A DNA stretch of 64,000 nucleotides from Natronorubrum thiooxidans (GTDB taxonomy: Archaea > Halobacteriota > Halobacteria > Halobacteriales > Natrialbaceae): assembly GCF_900156475.1 (NCBI RefSeq), contig NZ_FTNR01000002.1:1-64000 (forward strand), in the 5' to 3' direction. The position numbers and the translations under genes were made by a program. Of this stretch, positions 16,238 to 25,039 are shown piece by piece (within the stretch, counting starts at the first letter, position 1; every line of letters begins with the position of its first letter). Under the pieces are notes generated by a model. The model worked only from the letters and a program-made list of their open reading frames with translations. It did not search any database and was not told the DNA's origin.

Positions 16238-16870
16238 ATGTATGACCTCGCAGACGTCCTACCGGACGCTGAAATCGATCCCGGGACGAACCTACTCATC
16301 GCGGGCCCGCCGCTTACGGGAAAGCGACAGCTCGCGTTCGACATCCTCGCGAGTGGTGCCAATCGCGGTGACGGGTCGATCGTCGTGACGACCAAAGACA
16401 GTGCCAGCAAGGTCCTCGAGTCGTTTACCGACTCGGTTGGCCCTGGTGTCGACCCCGATATCGGCGTCGTCGACTGTGTTACCAAGCAGCGTGGGATCGG
16501 TTCGGTCGAGGACGACCCACGGGTCAAATACGCCTCCTCACCCGTCGACATGACGGGAATCGGAATCAAGCTCTCGGAGTTCCTCCAGGATTTTTATGAG
16601 GAACGTGGCGTGACTGAAAACCGAGTACTGCTGTCTTCCGTTTCGACGTTACTCATGTATTCGGACCTTCAGACCGTCTTTCGGTTCCTCCACGTCTTTA
16701 CCGGCCGGATCCAGAGTGCTGACGCAATGGGCATCTACGTCATCGACTCGACGTCTCATGACGCCCAGACGATGAACACGCTCAAACAGCTGTTCGACGC
16801 CTCCATCGAACTTGGGGAGAGGAGCGATGGCAACGAGCCACGAATCCGGACGGCTGGCCTGTCGAGTTGA
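16238..16870 (+). CDS. RecA/KaiC-superfamily HTR-like signalling protein
   Basis: A 210-aa protein with a P-loop (GPPLTGKRQ near residue 24) and a RecA-like core without a clear catalytic Glu. It matches haloarchaeal 'HTR-like' proteins, short KaiC relatives often near signal-transduction genes. It may sense or relay a regulatory signal rather than hydrolyse ATP on DNA. A TATA-like GTAATATAA is present about 100 bases upstream. The start is ATG 16238. Confidence 0.7.
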   Translation: MYDLADVLPDAEIDPGTNLLIAGPPLTGKRQLAFDILASGANRGDGSIVVTTKDSASKVLESFTDSVGPGVDPDIGVVDCVTKQRGIGSVEDDPRVKYASSPVDMTGIGIKLSEFLQDFYEERGVTENRVLLSSVSTLLMYSDLQTVFRFLHVFTGRIQSADAMGIYVIDSTSHDAQTMNTLKQLFDASIELGERSDGNEPRIRTAGLSS

Positions 16871-17199
16871 TTGTGATCACGCTACGGGCCGACTACTGAC
16901 GTTCGATCGGATACAGCTGGGATCACGACATGCTGTACGAACGATCTCTTCGATCGGCCGGCCGCTAACTCGCTTATGGCCGTCGAGGAACCGATTGGTA
17001 TCGCTGTCTCTTCTGTCTGAGCGACGAGGTCAGTACGCCATGCAGCCTCGAGCGAGATGCTGCCGATGTACTCGGGACCTAACCGAGGATTCGTGACGAT
17101 GAAGTGGCGAGTCGTACTGAAGCCGATGGCCGAGGCTGTCCAGGATCGGTTCTAACGGTCGACACCGTCGACTTGTCGTCTGAGACGGGCGACCGTGCG
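16871..17199. other. no gene recognised
   Basis: Only frames of fewer than 20 codons are open on the natural codon pattern. I see no RNA fold. Confidence 0.5.
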
Positions 17200-17547
17200 T
17201 TACTTCGCTCCCGTATTGTCCGCTTTGGCATCCGTGCCCGGGTTTGCTTCCCCGTCGGTGGACGCCGTCACCTCGCCATCGGCTTCGGCATCCTCGAGTT
17301 CGGCCTCATCGATGGCTGCCTCAGCGAGGATCTTCTCGCCGTCGAGACCCTGTTCTTCGGCCATCGCAAGCAACAGCGCGCGCTGTTCGGTGAGCTGGTG
17401 GTCGAGACGCGTGACCGTTTTGTGGGTCTCATCCATCTCCTCTTCTAACCCGATGATCCGTTGCTGGAGTTGCTGTACCTGCTTGTACATCGCTTCGGCA
17501 CGGTCGGACAGGCTCTGAATCTTCTTTGCAGTGCTGCCAAGTCCCAT
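17200..17547 (-). CDS. DUF5798-like coiled-coil protein, 115 aa
   Basis: It starts MGLGSTAKKIQSLSDRAEAM and continues with a clear coiled coil to about residue 65, then a disordered acidic tail. This is the layout of the haloarchaeal DUF5798 family of unknown function. The start is ATG 17547. Divergent from the SRP RNA gene at 17724. Confidence 0.75.
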   Translation of the reverse strand: MGLGSTAKKIQSLSDRAEAMYKQVQQLQQRIIGLEEEMDETHKTVTRLDHQLTEQRALLLAMAEEQGLDGEKILAEAAIDEAELEDAEADGEVTASTDGEANPGTDAKADNTGAK

Positions 17548-17696
17548 AGTTCAGCGATGTATTGGCCGACTAATGGGCCTTTTCCTCCGTTGCGTGTCCA
17601 GCAATCGATTGCTGATCGACGGGTCGGCATTCGAAATCGATGAGCTCGCTGTCGAGGACACCCTGACAGCCTCGGGCGATCACGGAGGCGAAAGGC

Positions 17697-17704
17697 CCTT
17701 AAGT
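17697..17704 (+). promoter_or_regulatory. probable TATA box of the SRP RNA
   Basis: CCTTAAGT lies 20-27 bases before the inferred RNA start, the usual distance for a haloarchaeal TATA element. Confidence 0.5.
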
Positions 17705-17723
17705 TCCACCCGTCTACGACGAA

Positions 17724-18029
17724 GTGGATAGGTCGGGCAGTTTGGCCCTGCTCACTACCCGCGCTATGGTCATCAGCGGGGACCGAACACCGTGGACGTC
17801 CGGTCAGACCGACCGGAGCCCCGGGAGCCAACATAGAAGCCTCGTCCGTCGGGGACAGCGGTCCACGATGGCCGTCCGCAGGGACGTCCCATCGTGGTTA
17901 GTCGGCGACAGCCCATCAGGCGCGGAAGCGAGCAGTGGACCGCCGAACACCTGTCGCTCGACGGGTTGCGGGGTGGAGAAGGCAACTGGGATTCCTCCGG
18001 CCGGAACGCCGGGCAATCGCGGCTTCCAC
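17724..18029 (+). ncRNA. ffs: SRP 7S RNA
   Basis: The region lacks any plausible protein gene but carries the conserved SRP RNA landmarks. The 5' domain has GGGCAGTTTGGCCCTGCTCA. Helix 6 has GAGCCAACATAGAAGCC. The helix 8 core has ATCAGG, the GGAA tetraloop (GCGCGGAAGCG) and GAGCAG at 17914-17936. The ends pair (GTGGA at 17724 with TCCAC at 18025-18029), giving about 306 nt, the normal archaeal length. The RNA scaffolds SRP19 and SRP54 and targets membrane proteins to the translocon. Ends are accurate to a few bases only. Confidence 0.92.
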
Positions 18030-18304
18030 ATTCATACCGATTTTCACTCCGACAAGCCGATGCTCTCTACTCGCCCAGAACAGTTCGTTGTAACAGCCTT
18101 CCGTGCGGATCACAGTCGGTTGCTCCACTCGAGTCGACCGGACTGCGAGACACCGATCGCACGGCTGTCGGCTGTGTCGGAGTGTCGTGACGTCAGTCGA
18201 TTCACTACTCAAAAGAAGTCCCACGACAGGGTCAAACCAGGATGTGGGTGTGGATGGCTGTCGGGTCGACCCTGCGGTAACACGTGGGAAGACTCGTAGC
18301 CGTA

Positions 18305-18454
18305 TTATTCGTCGACTGCAGACGTGTTGGTTGGCTGCTGTTCTGTTCGCCGCTTTGCAAAGCTCATGCCGCCAGCAAAGCTGAGCGTGCCAACGAGGGC
18401 AGTGATTCCAAGCAACATTTCGTGACTGACGTGGTGCAAGAGTACTGGTTCCAT
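18305..18454 (-). CDS. small membrane protein, 49 aa
   Basis: From ATG 18454 the protein reads MEPVLLHHVSHEML followed by one hydrophobic helix (GITALVGTLSFAGGMSF) and a basic FAKRR, then a polar tail: a single-pass peptide with the basic end inside. The longer frame to 18511 adds a non-haloarchaeal N-terminus. I think similar short proteins occur in other haloarchaea, but no function is known. Confidence 0.55.
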   Translation of the reverse strand: MEPVLLHHVSHEMLLGITALVGTLSFAGGMSFAKRRTEQQPTNTSAVDE

Positions 18455-18680
18455 CTTTGAACCTTCATCCGTAGCATGCTGGTCGTATGATATAATCGTT
18501 TCCAAATTCACCTTCAGTAGTGAAAGTTAGCTTGTGGTTGAGATCGAGATTCCGTTCACGAGCGTGATCGCGGTTCGAGTGGTTCCCGCACAGACTCACC
18601 CGTGGGGAGACGACGTTCGGCGGCGTCAGGACTCGAGTGTCAGCGATATGCACGCAAAAACGGGTCGCCGAACCGTCGCG

Positions 18681-19601
18681 CTAGTCGGTCGTCTGTCCGA
18701 GACGCTGTCGGTCTTCGAGTTCGAGCCCGCCCTCGAGCGTGCGGACGGGGTAGGGGATATCGATCCCTTCCTTGTCGAAGCGTTCCTTGACCGCAGTGAC
18801 GTACTCGCCACGCGTGCGAACGAAGTCAGCGCGGGATGGGTTTGCGATCCAGAACCGCGACTGCAGCCCGACGTCGGAGTCGCCGAGTTCGGTCAGTCGG
18901 ACGGAGGGCGCGGGATAGTCCATAATGTCGGGGTGGCGCTCGGCCTCCTCGACGATGATGTCGGTCGCCTGCTCGATATCGTCGCCGTAGCCGATCCCGA
19001 AGACAAACTTCAGCCGGAGCTTGTCGGCGTCGACGGGATTTTTGAGGACGTTGTCAGTCAGCGCCGAGTTCGGCACCGTCAACAGTTCGTTGTCGAACGT
19101 CCGCACGCGGGTCACGCGGAGGCTAATGTCTTCGACGACGCCCGAATACGTCCCGTCGTCCCACTCGATCCAGTCGCCGATCCGGAACGGTTTGTCGGTG
19201 TAGATGAACACGCCCGCGACGAAGTTCGAGATGACGTTTTGCATCGCGAACCCGATCGCGAGTGCGCCAGCCGCGGCGATGCCGGCCATCGACACGAGGA
19301 AGTTGCCGTACTCGGCGAAGCCGAACGCGATCGCGATCGCGACGAACGCGATTCCGAACTTCGTCAGCATCAACAGCGGGTTCTGTGCGTGTTTGTCGAG
19401 ATCCCGTCTGTCGAACGCTCGCTTGACCAGCGGCAAGACGATCAGCCGACCGAGGATCCAGATTGCGACGAACGCAATGACGAATTTGATCGCACTTTCT
19501 GCACTCGCGGCAGCCGCGGTTCCGATCACATCCTCGAGGGCGCGCCCGATCACACCGAGATCCGCCGCTTGCAGTGGGATCAATCCACTACCGCCGCTCA
19601 T
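18681..19601 (-). CDS. mscS: MscS-family mechanosensitive channel, 306 aa
   Basis: Three N-terminal membrane segments are followed by the pore-lining helix region GIAAAGALAIGFAMQNVISNFVAGVFI and the beta domain with FRIGDWIEWDDGTYSGVVEDISLRVTRVRT (quoted in parts), the MscS_2 signature. It opens on membrane tension and releases solutes on hypo-osmotic shock, important for a halophile. The start is ATG 19601, four bases inside the yhbY gene (ATGA overlap), so it is translated from the rnp4-yhbY-mscS operon. Confidence 0.9.
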   Translation of the reverse strand: MSGGSGLIPLQAADLGVIGRALEDVIGTAAAASAESAIKFVIAFVAIWILGRLIVLPLVKRAFDRRDLDKHAQNPLLMLTKFGIAFVAIAIAFGFAEYGNFLVSMAGIAAAGALAIGFAMQNVISNFVAGVFIYTDKPFRIGDWIEWDDGTYSGVVEDISLRVTRVRTFDNELLTVPNSALTDNVLKNPVDADKLRLKFVFGIGYGDDIEQATDIIVEEAERHPDIMDYPAPSVRLTELGDSDVGLQSRFWIANPSRADFVRTRGEYVTAVKERFDKEGIDIPYPVRTLEGGLELEDRQRLGQTTD

Positions 19602-19846
19602 CGGTGTAGCACTGCCGTATGTCCGCGGGTGTCGACCAGTTCGGCGTTGACGTGGCCAGCGAGATCGGCTGCCTTTTCGTCGGTCGAACTGCCGGCGCGG
19701 GCCGCACGAAGGAATTTGACCTTCACGAGGTGTTCGTTCGAGAGTTGATCGTCGAGTTCGTCGACGACCGACTCGAGACCGCTCTTGCCGACCCAGACGG
19801 TGACGTCGAGGTCGTGCGCTTCTTGCTTGAGTTCCTGTGTATCCAT
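19598..19846 (-). CDS. yhbY: YhbY/CRM-domain RNA-binding protein, 82 aa
   Basis: A single CRM domain: KQEAHDLDVTVWVGKSGL, then VKVKFLRAAR containing the basic loop, and an ending typical of YhbY (GHTAVLHR). Such proteins bind pre-ribosomal RNA. The start is ATG 19846 (MDTQELKQ), which fits the family; the longer frame adds unrelated residues. It overlaps mscS by four bases and follows rnp4, the common haloarchaeal order. Confidence 0.85.
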   Translation of the reverse strand: MDTQELKQEAHDLDVTVWVGKSGLESVVDELDDQLSNEHLVKVKFLRAARAGSSTDEKAADLAGHVNAELVDTRGHTAVLHR

Positions 19847-19942
19847 GGCCCTCAATAGCGATCCGAGCCGTTTCAATCTTCCCGATTCGGGCTCTCACGA
19901 CAAACCGGGGCCGGAAATCAGTGACGGCTCGATTGGACGACC

Positions 19943-20221
19943 CTACTCGGTGTAGGGATATCGTGCGTGAGCCCCACAATCACAGGTGATCACGACGTGT
20001 CCGTTCTGCAGTCTCACACGGGCGTTCCGTCCTGGTCGCAGGTACGCATCACAGCGGTCGCAGGTGAACCGTCGGAACTCCCGTGGCAGTGTGAGCCGGT
20101 TTCGCTCCGCGACGCGACGGGCCAGTCGGACGTAGTATCGCGCTCGGTCATCGTTGCCCTCGGCTGCCGCCGCTCGAGCCAATTCGTGGAGGCGCTCGAT
20201 TCGCTCGGCGGCGATATCCAT
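19943..20221 (-). CDS. rnp4: RNase P protein component 4 (Rpp21)
   Basis: 92 residues from ATG 20221. A helical N-terminus (AAERIERLHELARAAAAE, YYVRLARRVAERNR) is followed by a zinc site FTCDRCDAYLRPG and ITCDCGAHARYP. This is the Rpp21/Rnp4 architecture; with Rpp29 it helps RNase P RNA cut the 5' leader of pre-tRNA. The long frame to 20293 is not needed. First gene of the rnp4-yhbY-mscS set. Confidence 0.92.
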   Translation of the reverse strand: MDIAAERIERLHELARAAAAEGNDDRARYYVRLARRVAERNRLTLPREFRRFTCDRCDAYLRPGRNARVRLQNGHVVITCDCGAHARYPYTE

Positions 20222-20390
20222 ACGGTCCGTTTTATCGGGTCGCGTATTGATGTTGTGTTCTCGGAGCCGTCTGGGACCGGCGATTGCAAGCAATATGTTT
20301 CATGATAGAAGACCACACAACGTGGTTGTTAGACCGAAGAAACGACAATCAAGAGCGTTTCGATGCTTCTCCATAGCCAACGACAATGCG

Positions 20391-20405
20391 CAATATTGTT
20401 ATATA
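20391..20405 (+). promoter_or_regulatory. promoter of the first SBP-PAP2 unit
   Basis: CAATATTGTTATATA ends 28 bases before the ATG at 20434. A nearly identical CAATACTGTTATATT precedes the second unit (23183-23197). TTATAT is the likely TATA box; the CAATAnTG part may be an upstream regulator or BRE site shared by both copies. Confidence 0.6.
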
Positions 20406-20433
20406 CCAACAGCAAAGGTGTATACTAGACTGA

Positions 20434-22287
20434 ATGAACTGTGATACAACCGACCACGTCGACGGTATCGATCGGCGATCAGTCCTCGCTGCCGCTGGAG
20501 CAGGGCTGTCGTTCTCGCTGAGCGGTTGTGTCGATACCGTCCAAAGCGTCGTCAGCGATGCCGAGGACGACCAAATCTCGTTGTCTCTTGTCACGGTCCC
20601 CGACGATGGCAACAGAGAGACCGTCCGCATTGCACGCCATCTCGAGCAAAACCTCGAGGCGGTCGGTATCGACGTGACCATCGCCTGGCGGTCGCGCTCG
20701 GAGTTCCTGAAGATGGTCCTGATCGATCACGACTTCGATCTGTACGTTGGTCGCCACCCCGCCGACTTCGACCCCGATTTCCTCTACGAGGCCCTCCACT
20801 CCACGTACGCCGAGGAATCCGGCTGGCAGAACCCCTTTCAGTACTCGAATCCAACCTTCTTCGACCCCCTCCTCGAGGAGCAGCGCCGAGCCGACGGCGA
20901 CGAACGGCGCGAACGAATCAAACCAGTCCTGAGAGCACTCGCTGAGGAGAAACCGTTCGATCCGATCTGTCGTCCTGACGAGTACCGCGTCGCCAACACC
21001 CGGTTCGACGGGTGGGGCGATGGCCACCTCGCGACCCGTCGTGGCTATCTCGGCCTCGAATCAGAGGCGGACGCCGAGCGACTACACGCGCTCGTGACCG
21101 ACGCACGACCGTCCCAAAACGTCAATCCGCTCTCGGCGACGGTCGACGAACAGGGAACGATCACCGACTTGCTGTACGACTCCCTTGGAACTCTCGTCGT
21201 CACCGAGGACGACGAGGGAGTGGCCTACGACGTCGAGCCGTGGCTCGCCGCCGAACCCTGGGAGTGGGAACCGACCGACGAGATAGATGCGTCCGAATCA
21301 GTTGCCGAGACGGACGAGACGAAAACGGACGCCGATGGGATGCTGACTGCAACGGTGACGCTCCGAGAGGACTGTACGTTCCACGATGGTGAGCCAGTGA
21401 CCGCCGAGGACGTCGCGTTCACGTACCAGTTTCTCAAGGACACCGCACGCGGCCAATCCGCAAGCCCATCGCCGGCACCACGGTATCGCGGTCAGGTGAG
21501 CGCAGTCGAAAACATCGAGGTCGAAGACGACTATCGGCTTCGGATCACCGTCGATGCTGGCACCGAGGTCGGTGAGCGTGCACTGACGGTTCCGATCCTC
21601 CCCCGACATATCTGGTGGAACGAAATTCAGGACCGAATCGGTGATCTCGAGAACTTCCGGGCACCACAGGGGCGATGGGGACTCGTCGAAACGAACTCGG
21701 TATCGCCGATCGGAAGTGGCCCCTTCCAGTTCGAGAGCCAGTCCGAGCGGACCTATCTGCATCTCGAGCGCTTCGACGACCACTTCTCCCGTCGCGATGA
21801 CGTCGACCTTCCCGAACCGACCGTCGACGAGCTCCGATTCACCGTCGATCCCGGCAGCACCTCCTCTATTTCACGGGTCGAAAGCGGTGACGCCGACGTC
21901 ACATCGTCGCTGCTCGAGGCACACTCGATCAGCGACATTCCGGACAGCTCAGACGTCGAACGTCTCGAATCACCCTCGTGGACGTTCTATCACCTCGGGT
22001 TCAACACCGATTCCGGGCCGTGTAGCAAAACCTCCTTCCGGCAAGCAGTGACGCAGCTGATTGATAAGGAACGGATTACCGAGAAGATGTTTTACGGCCA
22101 TGCGACGCCGCTTTCGAGCCCGGTCACCGACGAGTGGGTCCCCGACGACCTCGCGTGGGACGGCGACGATCCGGTCACTCCCTTCATCGGAACCGACGGA
22201 TCGCTAAACGTTGCAGCAGCACGCGCTGCATTCGAAGCAGCCGGATTCCGGTACGACGATGATGGCCGGCTCCGTGATCGATACTAA
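20434..22287 (+). CDS. circularly permuted family 5 solute-binding lipoprotein, copy 1 (617 aa)
   Basis: A Tat signal (RR at 14-15, hydrophobic stretch) ends in a lipobox LSGC with Cys32, so it is an exported lipid-anchored protein. Residues about 47-205 (ISLSLVTVPDDGNRETVRIA, FDLYVGRHPADFDPDFLYEAL) look like the C-terminal lobe of SBP_5 proteins. From about residue 217 the normal N-terminal part starts (ARPSQNVNPLSAT, later CTFHDGEPVTAEDVAFTY). The protein ends at FRYDDDGRLRDRY, exactly where ordinary SBP_5 proteins continue into the lobe placed here at the front. This is a circular permutation. It is coupled by TAATG to the PAP2 gene. The ligand is unknown; family members bind peptides, but no permease is near. 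Confidence 0.85.
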   Translation: MNCDTTDHVDGIDRRSVLAAAGAGLSFSLSGCVDTVQSVVSDAEDDQISLSLVTVPDDGNRETVRIARHLEQNLEAVGIDVTIAWRSRSEFLKMVLIDHDFDLYVGRHPADFDPDFLYEALHSTYAEESGWQNPFQYSNPTFFDPLLEEQRRADGDERRERIKPVLRALAEEKPFDPICRPDEYRVANTRFDGWGDGHLATRRGYLGLESEADAERLHALVTDARPSQNVNPLSATVDEQGTITDLLYDSLGTLVVTEDDEGVAYDVEPWLAAEPWEWEPTDEIDASESVAETDETKTDADGMLTATVTLREDCTFHDGEPVTAEDVAFTYQFLKDTARGQSASPSPAPRYRGQVSAVENIEVEDDYRLRITVDAGTEVGERALTVPILPRHIWWNEIQDRIGDLENFRAPQGRWGLVETNSVSPIGSGPFQFESQSERTYLHLERFDDHFSRRDDVDLPEPTVDELRFTVDPGSTSSISRVESGDADVTSSLLEAHSISDIPDSSDVERLESPSWTFYHLGFNTDSGPCSKTSFRQAVTQLIDKERITEKMFYGHATPLSSPVTDEWVPDDLAWDGDDPVTPFIGTDGSLNVAAARAAFEAAGFRYDDDGRLRDRY

Positions 22288-23129
22288 TGCTCTCTGAGGT
22301 GCTGACCAGGGTCGTGATCGTCGTCTCGATCCTGCTTCCGATTTCGCTTGGGCTGTTCGTCGGGCGAGAGCGACTCGCGACGACGCGAACGGAGTGGCGC
22401 TCCCGGATTCGGCTATCCGGACCGGCAATTCTCGTCGTCTCGTCCGTCCTGTTGCTCAACCGAACCGTACGGCAGGACGGTCCGGGAATCGGCGTCCATA
22501 TGACTGAGGTGATCCGGAAGATCGAAGGCGAGTTCGTTCTGATCTTTCAGGAAGTGGCGACGCCACAACTGACGGCGTACTTCTCGTTTATTTACATCTA
22601 CGGCTACACGTTCCTGCTGGTCTTCCCGGTCATGGCGTATTTTGCGCTCTCGGACACCAAGATGTTCCGTCGGCTGCTCACTGCGTATGCGTTCAACTAC
22701 GCGATCGGGCTCGTGTTGTACGCACTCGTGATCGCATACGGCCCGCGAAACGTGCTGCCCGAACTGATCGCAAGTTCGGGTTCGGGGACATCAACGATGC
22801 TCTACGACCACAGCCCCGAGTTCAAATATCTGACCCGGGAAGTCAACCGCAACGTCAACGTCTTCCCGTCGTTACACACGTCGCTTTCGGCGACGGTCGG
22901 GATATTTGCCTATCTCACTCGCTCGAGCTATCCGAAATGGCTCCCCGTCGCAATCGTTCTCGCGGTCAGCGTCATCATCTCGACGATGTATCTGGGGCTT
23001 CACTGGGGGATCGACGTCCTCGCAGGGCTGGCGCTCGCATCGTTCTGTGTCGCCCTCTCGTGTCGAATCGTCGGTCGCTGGTCGCTATCGGGGTTGTACG
23101 AGCAACTGACCGAATTCGACCGGTTCTAA
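22287..23129 (+). CDS. PAP2-superfamily membrane phosphatase/phosphotransferase, copy 1 (280 aa)
   Basis: A polytopic membrane protein with about six hydrophobic segments. It carries the PAP2_3-like signatures FPSLHTSLSATVG (core His in place of the classical PSGH) and YLGLHWGIDVLAG (second His and Asp), as in inositol-phosphotransferase/AUR1-type enzymes. These act on lipid phosphates at the outer membrane face. The start ATG overlaps the stop of the binding protein by one base, so the two are co-translated. The same pair is repeated at 23228-25884. The substrate is unknown. Confidence 0.8.
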   Translation: MLSEVLTRVVIVVSILLPISLGLFVGRERLATTRTEWRSRIRLSGPAILVVSSVLLLNRTVRQDGPGIGVHMTEVIRKIEGEFVLIFQEVATPQLTAYFSFIYIYGYTFLLVFPVMAYFALSDTKMFRRLLTAYAFNYAIGLVLYALVIAYGPRNVLPELIASSGSGTSTMLYDHSPEFKYLTREVNRNVNVFPSLHTSLSATVGIFAYLTRSSYPKWLPVAIVLAVSVIISTMYLGLHWGIDVLAGLALASFCVALSCRIVGRWSLSGLYEQLTEFDRF

Positions 23130-23182
23130 GACGGCGTGTACAATGGCCGTAACTGCAGTCTCGGTGTTCAGATCCGCTAACA

Positions 23183-23197
23183 CAATACTGTTATATT
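23183..23197 (+). promoter_or_regulatory. promoter of the second SBP-PAP2 unit
   Basis: CAATACTGTTATATT is 13 of 15 identical to the element at 20391-20405 and lies at nearly the same distance (45 versus 43 bases) from its ATG. So each unit keeps its own promoter. Confidence 0.6.
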
Positions 23198-23227
23198 ACC
23201 GCGAGCGAACTGTAACAAAAGATCGAG

Positions 23228-25039
23228 ATGGGGGATGAACGGATCAGCGCTGGTCGAACTCCCGACGGAGACAGCGCTGTCACCGGCAGTACTGATGGCA
23301 TCAGCCGTCGGGCTGCACTGGCCAGTGCCGTCGGACTAACGGCGTCAACCAGTGGCTGTGTCCGCCAACTGCGTAGCATCGTCAACCGGGACGACATCCA
23401 ACAGCTGTCACTGACGATTACCACCCGTTCTGCGGACGGTGACCGGGAAAGTATCCGGCTCGCTCGAGAGATCGCTGCGACCCTCGAGACCGTCGGGATC
23501 GACGTGTCGATCGAGATGCGATCGAACGAGGAGTTCCTGCGGGCGGTGCTGATCAACCACGACTTCGACCTCTACGTCGGCCAACATCCCGGCGGGATCG
23601 ACCCGGACTTCCTCTACGAAACGCTCCACTCGCTGTACGCCGACGAATCCGGGTGGCAAAACCCCTTTGGCTTTACAAATCTGCTGATCGACGACCGCCT
23701 CGAGGCCCAGCGAGTAGCCGACGGGGACGAGCGCCGTGAAGCCGTTGTGGCGATGCTCGAGGCCATCGCGATCGAACAGCCGTTCGTCCCGATCTGTACC
23801 CCGACCGAGTATCGCCTCGTCAGGGACGATCGGTACGACGGCTGGAGTCGCGGCCATCTCGCGACACGGACGGGCTATCTCGACCTCGAGCCACAGACGG
23901 ACAACAGCGCCGACCGGCTCCGGGTCGTCCACATGGACCCGCGGCCATCAGAGAATCTCAACCCGCTGAACGCGGAGTACCGGGAACAGGGGACGTTCAT
24001 CGACCTGCTGTACGACTCGCTTGCAGTCGAGGTCGTCGCTGCCGACGGCGATCATGCCCTCGAGCCCTGGCTCGCCGAGGGCTGGGAGTGGACCGACGAG
24101 TCGACGCTGCGTCTCGCTCTCCGGTCCGACTGTGCGTTTCACGACGGCGAGCCGGTCACTGCCGATGACGTCGCCTTTACGTATCGCTTTCTCGAGGACA
24201 CTGTGCTCGGAGCCGACGCGTTCCCCGCACCCACACCGCGCTATCGAGGGCGCGTCGCTGCGGTGGACGACATCGACGTGCGGGATGAGACCACACTCGA
24301 AATAACGGTCGGGACGGGCCAGGCAGTCGGTGAGCAGGCGCTGACAGTGCCGATACTCCCCGAGCATCGATGGTCCTCCCGGGCAACGGCTGCAACTGTT
24401 CCCGGCGTTCGCATCGCACAAGGAACGACCGAGGCGGTCGTCACTGACAACATCCCACCGATCGGTAGCGGGCCGTTTCAGTACGACAGCCACAGCGACC
24501 GGGACTACGTGCTGTTCGAGCGCTTCGACGACCACTTCACGCGGCGCGGGTCGGTCGACTTGCCCGAGCCGACCGTCGAGGAGCTACGGATCGGCATCGA
24601 TCCCCGGAGCACGTCGGCGATTCAGTTGCTCGAAGACGACAGCGCCGACGTCACGAGTTCACCCCTCGAGAGCTACGTGATCGAGGATATCGAAGAAACG
24701 GACGCTGTTCGCCCGCTCGAGTCACCCTCGTGGACGTTTTACCATCTTGGGTTCAACGCCCGGTCGGCACCCTTCGGGAACCCGCGATTTCGGCAAGTCA
24801 TCGCCCAGTTGATCGACAAAGCGTGGCTGGTTGACGAGGTGTTCCACGGTCACGCAACACCGATCGCGACGCCGGTGACCGACGAGTGGACCCCGGACGA
24901 CCTCGCGTGGGACGGCGCGGACCCGAAGATGCCGTTTCTGGGTTCGAACGGCGAGGTCGACGTCGATACGGCACGGACGGCGTTCGAGGAGGCTGGGTTC
25001 CGGTACGATGCCGATGGAAAGCTGCGGGTGAGACAGTGA
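23228..25039 (+). CDS. circularly permuted family 5 solute-binding lipoprotein, copy 2 (603 aa)
   Basis: Paralogue of the 20434 protein, with the same order of parts: Tat motif (RR at 27-28), lipobox TSGC with Cys44, and displaced C-lobe at about 58-215 (LINHDFDLYVGQHPGGIDPD, LYADESGWQNPF). The main domain runs from about 228 (PRPSENLNPLNAEYREQGTF, CAFHDGEPVTADDVAFTYRF) to the end FRYDADGKLRVRQ. It lacks the extra acidic insertion of copy 1 near residues 285-300. Stop and next start share one base (TGATG). The two copies are clearly diverged, so the duplication is not recent. Confidence 0.85.
   Translation: MGDERISAGRTPDGDSAVTGSTDGISRRAALASAVGLTASTSGCVRQLRSIVNRDDIQQLSLTITTRSADGDRESIRLAREIAATLETVGIDVSIEMRSNEEFLRAVLINHDFDLYVGQHPGGIDPDFLYETLHSLYADESGWQNPFGFTNLLIDDRLEAQRVADGDERREAVVAMLEAIAIEQPFVPICTPTEYRLVRDDRYDGWSRGHLATRTGYLDLEPQTDNSADRLRVVHMDPRPSENLNPLNAEYREQGTFIDLLYDSLAVEVVAADGDHALEPWLAEGWEWTDESTLRLALRSDCAFHDGEPVTADDVAFTYRFLEDTVLGADAFPAPTPRYRGRVAAVDDIDVRDETTLEITVGTGQAVGEQALTVPILPEHRWSSRATAATVPGVRIAQGTTEAVVTDNIPPIGSGPFQYDSHSDRDYVLFERFDDHFTRRGSVDLPEPTVEELRIGIDPRSTSAIQLLEDDSADVTSSPLESYVIEDIEETDAVRPLESPSWTFYHLGFNARSAPFGNPRFRQVIAQLIDKAWLVDEVFHGHATPIATPVTDEWTPDDLAWDGADPKMPFLGSNGEVDVDTARTAFEEAGFRYDADGKLRVRQ

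Noticed and set aside
17724-18299. Open frames in both strands over 17.5-18.3 kb
   Set aside because: They overlap the SRP RNA, are basic, and show no family pattern.
18534-19748. 404-aa plus-strand frame opposite mscS/yhbY
   Set aside because: High-GC shadow of the two minus-strand genes; the real families are on the minus strand.
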